The notes below the pieces were generated by a model. The model worked only from the letters and a program-made list of their open reading frames with translations. It was not told where the DNA came from and made no database searches. Position numbers and translations under genes: made by a program. Shown in pieces: positions 10,001 to 16,819 of a DNA stretch of 37,850 nt (positions are counted from its first letter, which is position 1; every line of letters starts with the position of its first letter). The stretch comes from Planctomycetota bacterium (GTDB lineage Bacteria > Planctomycetota > UBA8742 > JACQVU01 > JANLHZ01), in the NCBI GenBank assembly GCA_024653775.1, contig JANLHZ010000101.1, positions 1 through 37,850 of the forward strand, written 5' to 3'.

Positions 10001-12968
10001 CGGCAAGGCCGCGGCGAGTCCGACTCCCGACCACTTCTACTACGTAATCGATCAGAATGACCCGGTGAACGGAACCCCGCCGACGAAGGCGCAGCTTATC
10101 GCAAGCGGGATCAAGCATACCTCGGGGCAGGTCACGGACACATCGAGCATCGCCGGCAGCGGAAGCTGGTGGATACACGCTATCAGCGCGAACGCCTCGA
10201 AAGTCCCGAGCGCGAACATGGTCCATTACGCGATCGTCATCGACGCCGCGCCTTTCGTGACGAAGCGCGAGACGCAGGATTCGAACGGAAACGGAATGCT
10301 CGATCGCATCAAGCTCACGCTTTCCGAGGCGGTCAACGACGACTTCACCGACATAGCGGTCAACGTCACGGGATACGTCGTGAACGGCGTCTCCACCGGA
10401 CAGACCCAGACCGACAACATCATCTTCGTCGACGTCCAGGAAATCGGCGCGGCGGACACCGGAGTCACCCCCCAGGTTCAGATCACCGCGAACACGCTGC
10501 TTGCGGAGTCGAGCGTCACCGCGGGATTCAGTCCGGGCGCGCTCGCGCTCGATCCTGGCCCGCAGCCGACGACGGACACCGCCGCGCCCGTGATCACGTT
10601 CACGAGTCCCGCGGCGGGATCGACGGATACCAGCATCTCGCTCACGTACACGATCACCGAGGCGATGTCCATCCTGAGCGCCCGCTGGGCGGACAACGGC
10701 ACCGGAACCGCCACCGACCCAAGCGGCGCGGCCCACGTCGTGAACCTCGCGACGACCGACAAGACCAAGGGAACCCACACCGCGGTGGCGGTCGCTCCGC
10801 CGCCCGCGCTCGTGAAGAACGTCAGCTACGACGTCGAACTCTCAGGCCAGGATTCATCGGGCAACATCGCGGTTACGCGCAAAAACGCAGTCGTTGCGTA
10901 CAACCTCACGACCGGGTTCTTCGGGGTCAAGCCAGCATCGAACTCATATATCAGCGCGCCGATCGTCAGCTACAATCTCTACGACGCCGCGACGAGCATC
11001 GGAGTCACGATTACGCAGTCCGGAGGCACAGCCGATCCGAACTCGCCGCATAGCGTCACTCTCTCAGCTCCGGACCTCACGGTCGGGGCGCACACCGTCG
11101 ATCTGACGTCGCTGCTCACGAACCCGCTCATCGACGGCGCGGTCTACAGCTTCGCGTTCGCAGCCACGGTAGGCACAGCGGTGAACGTCACAAGCACGAG
11201 CATCACTTACGATTCCCTGGTGCCGACGATCACGTCGAGGACGTCGATCGATTCCGACTCGAACGGCCTCATCGACAAAGTCCAGATCGGCACGACCGAA
11301 CTCTTGAACGACGATTTCGGCGGAATCGCGATCACCGTCCTGGGCTATACTATCTCGTCCATCGACACGGGTTCCACCGCGAACGATCAGTACTTCGACA
11401 TCAACGTTACCGAACTCGCCCAGGATCAGACGCAAACTCCGTCGATGCAGATCATTTCGAATAGCACGCTTGGCGACGTCGCTGGAAATCGCATCGCGGT
11501 GGACGGAACGCCGCAGGTAGTCACCGACGGCGTGCTGCCTATGATTACGAACGTCTCGCCCGCGTCGAACGGCTACTTCAACGGTCCCGTGGTAAGCTAC
11601 ACGCTCAGCGAAACGTTCGCTACGCTTTCGATCGTCGTCACCCACGTTAGCGGCTCCACCGACCCGAACTCGCCTTACACGAACACCGCGTTCTCGTCTA
11701 ACGATCTCGCCAAGGGAAATCATTCGAGCGTCGCGCTTGGTGCGGTAAGCTCCGGAAACCTCATCGAGACCGCGGTGTACAAAATCGACTTCACCGGGAC
11801 CGACCTCGCGGGGAACGCGACCGCGCAGACGACGACCGTTACTAATCTGACGCTAGATTCCACTCCGCCCACGATCACGCGCAGGGAACTCCACGATTCC
11901 GACGGTAACGGCATCGTCGATTCGATCAAGGTCATCTGCAGCGAAAACCTTGGCGACGGATTCTCCGGAATCACCGCCCAGGTGACGGGGTACACCCTTC
12001 AGTCGAATCCCTACGACACGGGAGCGAGCGCGGAAGACAAGGAATGGTTCATCCGCTTCGTCGAGCCGACCGCGAATCCAACCGCGGCGGTGCCCGTGGA
12101 AGTGAGCGTGAACTCGAGCCTGGGCGACAAGGCGGGAAACCTCATAGCGGTCGATCCGCCCGGAGGAGTCACAGCGACGGACTCCGAACGTCCGGTGTTT
12201 TCGGGCATCACGCCTTTCTCGAACATGTTCGTACAGAACGGGCAGGTCGCGTACACGATCAGCGAAACTCTCGCGTCCGGCAGCGCCACCTGGACCCGCA
12301 CCGGCGGCGCCGACGACACGAGCACGCACACGATCACGTTCACCGGAGCCGACCTCACGAAGGGCGCGCACACCGGAGTCGGAAGCGTCACCCTCGTCGA
12401 AGGCGCGGTCTACAAGGTCGTGTTCGCCGGGACGGACCTTTTCGGGAACCAGGCCTTCCCGATCGACGCGGTCGGAGTGACTGTCGATCTTACCGCGCCG
12501 ACGATTTCGAACGTCTACCCCGCAAACGGAGCGGTCGTGCCGGGAACCGCGTTCGCGTATACGCTTTCAGAGGACCTCGCCTCGCTTACGATCGTCTACA
12601 CCTGGGTCGCGGGCAACCACGATCCCGCGGGTACGCACACAGTGAGCGGCGCGGGCGAAGAGACCCGCGCGGGCGTACACACGTTCTCGTACGCGTTCCC
12701 GATGACGAACGAGCCTCGCCTCGTCGTCGGCGCCAAGTACAACATCACCGTCGACGGCTCGGACTTCGCCGGGTTCGCGGCTTCGCAGGTGACCGTGCAA
12801 AACGTGACCATCGCCGCGCCTACGGTGCAGCGAATCGTTGGCGGCTCCTCCTCCGGAGGCGGCGGCTGCGGAGTTACGACCGCGACCTACGATCTCGACG
12901 TCCTCGGCGCGTTCGTCCCGCTGTTCGTCATCGTGGGATTCATCGTTATGAGGCGAAGGCGCGCCTGA
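7044..12968 (+). CDS. Giant secreted surface protein with Gly-rich, Ig-like and Ca-loop modules and a sorting tail
   Basis: 1974 residues. A signal peptide (cut near ALAAAQ, residue 26) leads into an Fn3-like module, then two blocks that repeat the same plan: a beta-rich segment (LIIRCTGEVQIDGTIDVSGG; IKVYGDMHVGGTIDLSG) followed by a long Gly/Ala/Ser-rich stretch (about residues 185-410 and 695-935), likely beta-helix-like. Residues about 970-1930 alternate Ig-like modules (SPAAGSTDTSISLTYTITE...) with three modules carrying D-S-N/D-G-N-G-x-x-D loops (DSNGNGMLD, DSDSNGLID, DSDGNGIVD), resembling calcium sites. The C-terminus has GGGGCG (Cys1942), a hydrophobic span and RRRR. No enzyme motif. 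Probably an adhesin or stalk/coat protein exposed on the cell surface; that role is inference. Confidence 0.85.
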   Translation: MNRFVCKKIVAAIAALNLTIVALAAAQTTPTPATAFNSQGAAFTNGTATATWGWTDNSANETHFVIRENPSGIAVGAVATGSTTFTENVLAPGTIVRDVIAVNTTLNGGTGADGNFDSGTYTSGIPGLSKSGNVFTINTNGASSGVYNFERFILRSGDTLTATGANILIIRCTGEVQIDGTIDVSGGAGGSGASGVASGAAGTSGPGAGAGGRGGNGTLGSPAAAAPGAGSGGGSAGTPSTTAPGGGGGGHSAIGTTGAGTGGGAGGIAYGGTGGLTAGSGGGGGAVDNSSGQRSGGSGGGGGGAIHIVSLGAIKIGTSGRILADGGNGGSSSDTAGDGISGGGGGAGSGGGILLQAGTVTISNASTPLSALGGTGGISANGNNGGGGANGYIQIEDSDGIVSGSSAAVPVPTLVTATYLASAASSTATVSTAGQAPTNFGFIAPASETTVTWTWNTYTIPAGVQSPDHFELQDQFGNVINDPATGTPFIIAQGATATVTSFTETGLKGGLTYQRRLVPVYSATANTNVGSPSNIVSAMTNLPAPTNFQWSISGNTITYTWDDNSSSEAGFLILDASQSTVTPVKATGPNVGASASANEQITFGTTISRKVVAFQYNVDRGTGADGPLTVQTYTTGIAGITVAGTTMTIDPDESTHAGVYNFTLLNFAAGTITTIAVPDNSVNPITIKVYGDMHVGGTIDLSGQSGAQGLAASTGGAGGAGRASGGAGGSGGNGTSSATPGTSGSGTGGGAGGAGGGDSTVAGGNGGSHAQPGIVGGTNTSAASAAYGSQSILTLVGGSGGGGGGSTVGGTNGNTGGSGGGGGGGAIYISVGGALNILSAGRILANGGTGGAGQTSGGVDGAGGGGGSGGVIKISALTINNASTAVDTLSVAGGAGGAQASTVVTAQGGGGSQGYVRVEQGSVGGGFSQSFVTPSNALSIGNVTRTYSSASTSVTIDLVVPGDPSITSSTHQQGVASRALTISFDLGKAAASPTPDHFYYVIDQNDPVNGTPPTKAQLIASGIKHTSGQVTDTSSIAGSGSWWIHAISANASKVPSANMVHYAIVIDAAPFVTKRETQDSNGNGMLDRIKLTLSEAVNDDFTDIAVNVTGYVVNGVSTGQTQTDNIIFVDVQEIGAADTGVTPQVQITANTLLAESSVTAGFSPGALALDPGPQPTTDTAAPVITFTSPAAGSTDTSISLTYTITEAMSILSARWADNGTGTATDPSGAAHVVNLATTDKTKGTHTAVAVAPPPALVKNVSYDVELSGQDSSGNIAVTRKNAVVAYNLTTGFFGVKPASNSYISAPIVSYNLYDAATSIGVTITQSGGTADPNSPHSVTLSAPDLTVGAHTVDLTSLLTNPLIDGAVYSFAFAATVGTAVNVTSTSITYDSLVPTITSRTSIDSDSNGLIDKVQIGTTELLNDDFGGIAITVLGYTISSIDTGSTANDQYFDINVTELAQDQTQTPSMQIISNSTLGDVAGNRIAVDGTPQVVTDGVLPMITNVSPASNGYFNGPVVSYTLSETFATLSIVVTHVSGSTDPNSPYTNTAFSSNDLAKGNHSSVALGAVSSGNLIETAVYKIDFTGTDLAGNATAQTTTVTNLTLDSTPPTITRRELHDSDGNGIVDSIKVICSENLGDGFSGITAQVTGYTLQSNPYDTGASAEDKEWFIRFVEPTANPTAAVPVEVSVNSSLGDKAGNLIAVDPPGGVTATDSERPVFSGITPFSNMFVQNGQVAYTISETLASGSATWTRTGGADDTSTHTITFTGADLTKGAHTGVGSVTLVEGAVYKVVFAGTDLFGNQAFPIDAVGVTVDLTAPTISNVYPANGAVVPGTAFAYTLSEDLASLTIVYTWVAGNHDPAGTHTVSGAGEETRAGVHTFSYAFPMTNEPRLVVGAKYNITVDGSDFAGFAASQVTVQNVTIAAPTVQRIVGGSSSGGGGCGVTTATYDLDVLGAFVPLFVIVGFIVMRRRRA
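12840..12965 (+). other. C-terminal sorting signal: Gly/Ser-rich, GCG motif, TM helix, Arg cluster
   Basis: The last ~42 residues of the 1974-residue protein are GGSSSGGGGCG, a short linker, a hydrophobic helix (VLGAFVPLFVIVGFIVM) and RRRRA. This three-part layout matches the class of protein-sorting tails that includes MYXO-CTERM and Synerg-CTERM, in which a Gly-Cys motif precedes the helix and an intramembrane protease processes the tail. I cannot assign a named subfamily by eye. No candidate processing protease is encoded in the window. Confidence 0.65.
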
Positions 12969-13005
12969 TTTTCCGGCCCGGACCGACTACTGACAACCGA
13001 CTTCA

Positions 13006-13368
13006 GTGCTCGACACCATATTCGAATATTTCGAACCTCTCGCGAGCTACCGCGTCGTGATATTCCTCATCTTCACGACGATGTTCATTCAGGGTATCGT
13101 CGGCACGATCATGGATATTAACGACACTCGCAAACTCATCAGGGAGTGGAAGCTGAACGTCTACTACGACAACCTCTCGGACGGAAGTCCCCACATCTGG
13201 AACTGGAATTACAACTACGACGTCATTTTCGCCAAGTACGTCAAGTACAGACTGCTGCGCGCTTTCGGACTGCGCACGATCTGGCGGAACAAGATCGAGT
13301 TCCTTATCATTGCGATTCTCGTCGTTGTTATCGCATACCTCGATTATCTGATTATCACGGAGTTCTAG
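13006..13368 (+). CDS. Small two-helix membrane protein, unknown
   Basis: 120 residues from a GTG at 13006 (no clear ribosome binding site, so the exact start is uncertain). Two hydrophobic helices are apparent, at about residues 15-36 (YRVVIFLIFTTMFIQGIVGTI) and 98-116 (IEFLIIAILVVVIAYLDYLI). They flank a polar, aromatic-rich loop of about 60 residues with many Trp, Tyr and Asn. I do not recognise the family. It follows the giant surface protein by 37 bases on the same strand, so the two may be cotranscribed, and the BIME-like repeat starts just after its stop codon. Confidence 0.6.
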   Translation: MLDTIFEYFEPLASYRVVIFLIFTTMFIQGIVGTIMDINDTRKLIREWKLNVYYDNLSDGSPHIWNWNYNYDVIFAKYVKYRLLRAFGLRTIWRNKIEFLIIAILVVVIAYLDYLIITEF

Positions 13369-13369
13369 T

Positions 13370-13386
13370 GTAACCGTTCACGGGGT
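13370..13386 (+). repeat. Solo copy of the MITE-like terminal repeat
   Basis: GTAACCGTTCACGGGGT matches the 17-base end of the element at 4269-4422 (GTAACTGTTCACGGGGT) with one difference. It begins two bases after the stop codon of the small membrane protein and lies directly before the BIME-like repeat. No partner end is visible nearby. Confidence 0.6.
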
Positions 13387-13393
13387 AGTTTGC

Positions 13394-13470
13394 GTTCGTA
13401 GTGGCGCCGTAAGGCGTTTCTTCGATCCTCTACTATCTGGAAAATATGCTCTCACGAGCACACTACGAAC
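13394..13470. repeat. BIME-like pair of inverted REP sequences
   Basis: Two inverted units share the head GTTCGTAGTG. The first runs into the hairpin CGCC-GTAA-GGCG (13405-13416). The second, on the other strand, reads GTTCGTAGTG then TGCTC-GTGA-GAGCA (13447-13470). Both hairpins have GNRA-type loops and are preceded by GTAG, the tetranucleotide that known REP-associated transposases recognise at the foot of REP hairpins. The same units occur at 27384-27460. The right-hand unit supplies the TAG stop of the PDZ gene. Confidence 0.75.
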
Positions 13471-13984
13471 AGGTAACGTCGATCTCATACCTCGGCGGAA
13501 GCCCGCTCGTCGGTCTGAACATTTCGAAGGTCACGACATCGCCGGCCTTGAATTTCCTCAGAATCCTTCGCGCGTCCGACGGAGTTGAAACCGCGGATCC
13601 CCCGATCGAAAGAATGACGGTATTCGCGCGCATTCCCGCCTTCGCAGCGGAGCTGTCCGGATCGACTCTGGTCACGAGCACGCCGCCGGTTTCCGGGAGA
13701 TAGTCCGCGAGCGGACTGTAGAATCCGAGCGACTCGGGAAGACTCGATGCGACCGAGACCCCGATTTCAGATAGCGGATCGCGCACGCCGAGGAGCGCGC
13801 GTAGCTCCGCGAGACGCGATTCGATTTCGCTCAGCGAGCGTTCGATTTCGCCAAGCTGCGTCTGGATGCGTTCGATGATCTCGAAGGCGTCTTCCGCCCG
13901 ATGGTCCTGCGCGCGCAAATTTCCGCAGAACGACAAAACAAGAATCATTGTCACCGCCGCGGCGATCGGACTTTTGTGTTTCAT
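13463..13984 (-). CDS. Exported coiled-coil PDZ-domain protein
   Basis: Start at ATG 13984 (MKHKSPIAAAV...) gives 173 residues with a signal peptide ending near NLRAQ; the longer open frame to 14083 adds a non-signal leader. Residues about 30-65 form a strong coiled coil (EIIERIQTQLGEIERSLSEIESRLAELRALLG region). Residues about 85-170 are a PDZ domain: YLPETGGVLVTRVDPDSSAAKAGM, then VILSIGGSAVSTPSDARRIL, as in HtrA-type and MucP-type PDZ modules. No protease domain accompanies it, so it is a binding protein in the periplasm or cell surface, probably oligomeric. The stop codon and final serine lie inside the REP head at 13461-13470, so repeat insertion may have reset the C-terminus. Confidence 0.78.
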   Translation of the reverse strand: MKHKSPIAAAVTMILVLSFCGNLRAQDHRAEDAFEIIERIQTQLGEIERSLSEIESRLAELRALLGVRDPLSEIGVSVASSLPESLGFYSPLADYLPETGGVLVTRVDPDSSAAKAGMRANTVILSIGGSAVSTPSDARRILRKFKAGDVVTFEMFRPTSGLPPRYEIDVTCS

Positions 13985-14104
13985 CTTTAGGCCTCGAAAT
14001 AACAAGCCTACCTCGGAAGGCTGGATTTTTCCCCCAACTTGAGTTTGACGCTCGCAACGCACCGGAAGTTCCCGCGTCGTCATTTCCGACCCGCGATTTC
14101 TGTA

Positions 14105-16384
14105 TCAGTGAAGGAAGTGCCGCATCCCCGTGAAGAGCATCGTGATTCCGTGCTTTTCGCACGCTTCGCGAACTTCGTCGTCGCGCTTAGATCCGCCGGG
14201 CTGGATGACGAATTTCACTCCAGCCGAGGCGGCAAGCTCGATCGAATCCGCGAACGGGAAGAACGCGTCCGATGCGAGTACCGCGCCTTGCGCCTCGTCT
14301 TTCGCGCGTTCGAGCGCGATCTTCACCGCGTCCACCCGGCTGGTCTGCCCGCCGCAGGAAGCGAGCAGCCGTTCGTCCTTCGCGAGCACGATCGCGTTCG
14401 ACTTCACGTACTTAACGCACAGCCACGCGAAATGGATCGCACGCGCATCCTCCTCCGAAGGCGCCGCGCCGACGACAACCTCAGGCGAACCATCGGCATA
14501 CACCGCGGCGTCCACGCTCTGCATCAGCCGGCCGCCGTCGATAGACCGTATTTGCATCGAACTCGATCCGTTCCCTGTTCCCTGTTCCCTGTTCCCTGTG
14601 CAGAGCAGCCGCACGTTCTTCCCCCATGGCCGGCGCGTAGTCAGGGCGTGGACCGCGTCGTTAGAGTACGAGGGCGCTATGACGACTTCGAGGAAGCTGC
14701 CTTTCTCGCTCATCGCCTCCGCGGTCTGTAGATCGATCTCCCGGTTGACAGCGACGATTCCGCCGTATGCGCTCACCGGATCGCACGAGAGCGCGACCGC
14801 GTACGCTTCCGATAGCGTTTCCCGCGTCGCGACTCCGCAGGGCGTGAGGTGCTTGATGATCGTCGCGGTGGGCCGCTCGAACTCCCGGACGAGCCGAAGC
14901 GCCGCGTCCGAGTCGAGGTAGTTGTTGTACGAAAGCTCCTTGCCCGACAAAAACTCCGCGTGCGCGAGCGTCCCCGCGGTTCCGGGACCAGTATCGCGCA
15001 GCAGATAGCCGATCTGATGCGGATTCTCGCCGTAGCGGAGTTTTTTGTACGGGAGATTGACCGCTGGGACCGCGGACGTCTCGTCCGCATCGACTTTGGG
15101 ACCGCGGACGTCCTCGTCCGCACTAACTTCGGGATCGCGGACGTCCCCGTCCGCATGATTAAAGAATACATCTCCCCATTGCCAATCTTCCGCTCTGGAT
15201 ACTAGTCCCGCCTTTACTGGATTCTGTCTGATGTAATGAATGACGTCACTATAATGTCCCTCGTTTCGAACAAACCTGTCGAAATAGTCGGGTGACCAGA
15301 AAGATCCTTTACGATCGAGTATTTTATTCGCTTCGTGGGCAGTGAACGACTTCCAGTTTTTAACAACTTCCGGAAGTGGATGTCCTTCAAAGGTTCGAAT
15401 CAGCACGTGAACGTGGTTTGGCATTATGCACCAGGACACGAGTCGATATTTCGTTCCGTCACCGTGCAGCAGCGAATTCTGAATAACTTTAGCAATTTTC
15501 GGATTCGAAAGATGACATTCTCCGTGCCCAGCATCCTCATAGGCTTCGACTTTTTCTCTAAGCGCCCTGGCTGCCTCGGAATCCGACTGCGAACTTTCAT
15601 TGAAAGCCAGTTCCTTTTTCCAGGCTGACACTACATCTGCCGGGAGAGAATCTCCAAGTCTGAACGTGATGAATTGATAGACGTTTCCAGCGTCGAAGTT
15701 ATGGAGATAACCACGGCTGTGATGTCCTTTGGATTTCAACTGCTTTGGAGTAAGCGCGTCCGTTCCGGACGCATCATGCGGACGAGGACGTCCGCGGTCC
15801 CAATCGAGTCCCACGAGCTTCGCGAATATCGCCTCGTCGTACCGACTTGTACGGTAGAACGCCTTCAGTGCGAGCTGTCTTCGCTGCTCTTGAATCGCGC
15901 TTTCGTCTTCGCTGCGGAGCGCCAGGATCACCGCTTCGTAATCCTCCGGACCTACGACGACGGTCACGAATGCGTGGTTCTTCGCCGCGCTGCGGATCAT
16001 CGAAGGCCCGCCTATGTCGATGTTCTCGATCAGTTCCGCGAAGTCGTCGGACCTCGCCGATACCTCCTCGAAGGGATAGAGGTTCACGCAGACGACGTCG
16101 ATCGACCAGCCGTCCATTGATTCGAGAGCCTGTACGTGTTCGTGCGAGTCCCTTCGGTACAGGATCCCTCCGTGGACCTTCGGGTGCAGAGTCTTCACGC
16201 GACCTTCCATCATCTCCGGGAATCTGGTGTAGTCCGCGACCTCGACGACCTCTATCCCCGCCGTCGCGAGAGCCTTCGCGGTCCCACCGGTCGAGAGTAT
16301 TTTGTACCCGAGGTCCGCCAGCGCCTTCGCGAAGTCTGTAACGCCTGTTTTGTCGGAAACGGAAATCAGCGCCGCTCTTGTCAT
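14105..16384 (-). CDS. purH: Bifunctional purine enzyme PurH (AICAR transformylase/IMP cyclohydrolase) with in-frame RAYT transposase insertion
   Basis: PurH does the last two steps of IMP synthesis. Start ATG 16384 has GAGGGG just upstream and gives 759 residues, against roughly 530 for normal PurH. Residues 1-192 are the IMP cyclohydrolase part (STGGTAKAL, GRVKTLHPKVHGGIL, IENIDIGGPSMIRSAAKN). Residues 441-759 are the transformylase part (LRYGENPHQ, SGKELSYNNYLDSDAA, IIKHLTPCGVA with the Lys-His pair at 511-512, KSNAIV, ASDAFFPF, VIQPGGSKRDDEV, RHFLH). Between them, exactly where normal PurH has a short linker, lie about 245 residues of a REP-associated tyrosine transposase with its flanking repeats. 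There is no stop or frameshift. It is not an intein: splice-junction residues are absent. A second, small insertion encoded by four GTTCCCT repeats lies near residues 597-606. Both PurH halves look intact, so I expect activity. Confidence 0.93.
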   Translation of the reverse strand: MTRAALISVSDKTGVTDFAKALADLGYKILSTGGTAKALATAGIEVVEVADYTRFPEMMEGRVKTLHPKVHGGILYRRDSHEHVQALESMDGWSIDVVCVNLYPFEEVSARSDDFAELIENIDIGGPSMIRSAAKNHAFVTVVVGPEDYEAVILALRSEDESAIQEQRRQLALKAFYRTSRYDEAIFAKLVGLDWDRGRPRPHDASGTDALTPKQLKSKGHHSRGYLHNFDAGNVYQFITFRLGDSLPADVVSAWKKELAFNESSQSDSEAARALREKVEAYEDAGHGECHLSNPKIAKVIQNSLLHGDGTKYRLVSWCIMPNHVHVLIRTFEGHPLPEVVKNWKSFTAHEANKILDRKGSFWSPDYFDRFVRNEGHYSDVIHYIRQNPVKAGLVSRAEDWQWGDVFFNHADGDVRDPEVSADEDVRGPKVDADETSAVPAVNLPYKKLRYGENPHQIGYLLRDTGPGTAGTLAHAEFLSGKELSYNNYLDSDAALRLVREFERPTATIIKHLTPCGVATRETLSEAYAVALSCDPVSAYGGIVAVNREIDLQTAEAMSEKGSFLEVVIAPSYSNDAVHALTTRRPWGKNVRLLCTGNREQGTGNGSSSMQIRSIDGGRLMQSVDAAVYADGSPEVVVGAAPSEEDARAIHFAWLCVKYVKSNAIVLAKDERLLASCGGQTSRVDAVKIALERAKDEAQGAVLASDAFFPFADSIELAASAGVKFVIQPGGSKRDDEVREACEKHGITMLFTGMRHFLH
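14570..14597. repeat. Heptanucleotide tandem repeat (GTTCCCT x4) inside purH
   Basis: Four perfect head-to-tail copies of GTTCCCT occupy 28 bases within the coding sequence of the transformylase domain. On the coding strand they encode GNREQGTGN, placed where other PurH proteins have a shorter loop after the VRLL strand. Similar short tandem heptamers are known in other bacterial genomes as mobile or slippage-prone repeats; here the reading frame is kept. Confidence 0.8.
15065..15799 (-). mobile_element. REP-associated tyrosine transposase (RAYT, Y1/HUH) embedded in purH
   Basis: This covers residues about 196-440 of the PurH fusion. The transposase core is about residues 222-406, with the family pattern in order: RGYLHNFDAGNVYQFITFRL, DSLP, CIMPNHVHVLI (HUH histidines H324 and H326), WKSFTAHEANKIL, FWSPDYFDRFVRNEGHY, VIHYIRQNPVKAGLV (predicted nucleophile Tyr384, by comparison with E. 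coli TnpA-REP) and EDWQWGDVFF. All catalytic residues are present. The transposase has no ATG of its own near its start; the nearest candidate is TTG at residue 216. Palindromic repeats lie in inverted orientation at both ends (15777-15801 and 15066-15155) and are translated as part of the protein. The element seems to have entered as a repeat-transposase-repeat unit. It may now be made only as part of PurH. Confidence 0.9.
15066..15155 (-). repeat. Triple array of GCGGACG hairpin repeats
   Basis: Three near-identical units of about 24-25 bases lie at 15066-15089, 15098-15122 and 15131-15155, separated by 8 bases. Each reads GGGA(C/T)C then the hairpin GCGGACG-(TCT, TCCT or TCCC)-CGTCCGC, then A. 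The stem is invariant here and the loop varies. They lie at the 3' end of the embedded transposase and are translated within PurH (DVRDPEV, DVRGPKV, DETSAVP region). Confidence 0.88.
15757..15801 (+). repeat. Hairpin plus GCGGACG repeat at the 5' end of the embedded transposase
   Basis: The unit at 15777-15801 is TGCGGACGAGGACGTCCGCGGTCCC, the inverted counterpart of the three units at 15066-15155. It is preceded by a perfect 7-bp hairpin GCGTCCG-TTC-CGGACGC (15757-15773). The same two-hairpin plan appears at 27199-27252 and 29110-29163, with different sequence in the first stem. Confidence 0.8.
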
Positions 16385-16819
16385 AGCGTGCCCCTCACTT
16401 TGACCCTTCGCCCTGAAGGCGAGGTAATTCAAAAACGAAAATTCGAGCATACATCCTTACCGGAGCCATGCGAAAACGAGTTTGTTAATTTTGTTACCAA
16501 ACACTCGCTGGGCTTGGTCGTACTCCCGCGGATCGTCAATTCACTATAGTTAGTTGTCATGACGCTTCCGCGACTCCAGAAATCTCAGCGGAACTTCAGC
16601 CAACAATAAACTACAGGCTGAGTTACGCCGCCATTCATGCTAACGTGGTGATCGTAAGCCCTCAAAAAATGCTTCGCAGGCGAAATGTTCGTTATCGCCT
16701 GCATAGATAATTGTCTAACAAATGTCGAACGAACGTTCGAATTGATGGAACGAAAATTGCGTGGTGACTAAATAATAACGAAGAGTCATAATTCCACCAG
16801 TTAAGCCGAGGAAAAAAAC
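16385..16819. other. 435-base intergenic region between divergent purH and the hydrolase lipoprotein
   Basis: No gene found. Visible structures are a partial hairpin just upstream of purH (CTTCGCC...GGCGAG, about 16405-16422), an 8-bp inverted repeat GCAGGCGA/TCGCCTGC (16676-16702), and a dyad CGAACGAACGTTCG (16726-16739). Both divergent promoters must lie here, but I cannot place -35/-10 boxes with confidence. Confidence 0.5.
16726..16739. promoter_or_regulatory. LexA-box-like dyad upstream of the hydrolase lipoprotein
   Basis: CGAACGAACGTTCG fits every position of CGAAC-RNRY-GTTYG, the pattern of Gram-positive-type LexA operators. It lies 81 bases before the start of the 1583-residue lipoprotein gene, a plausible operator position. 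One such match could be chance, and other repressors use similar dyads. Whether this organism's LexA uses this box is unknown. Confidence 0.3.

Noticed and set aside
15066-15155. Three regularly spaced 24-25-base repeats read as a CRISPR array
   Set aside because: Spacing is only 8 bases, the units are hairpins found singly elsewhere in the window, they lie inside a coding sequence, and no cas gene is present.
15065-15799. Insertion in purH read as an intein
   Set aside because: There is no Cys/Ser at the start, no His-Asn end and no Hint-domain motifs; the insert matches a Y1 transposase instead, bounded by its repeats.
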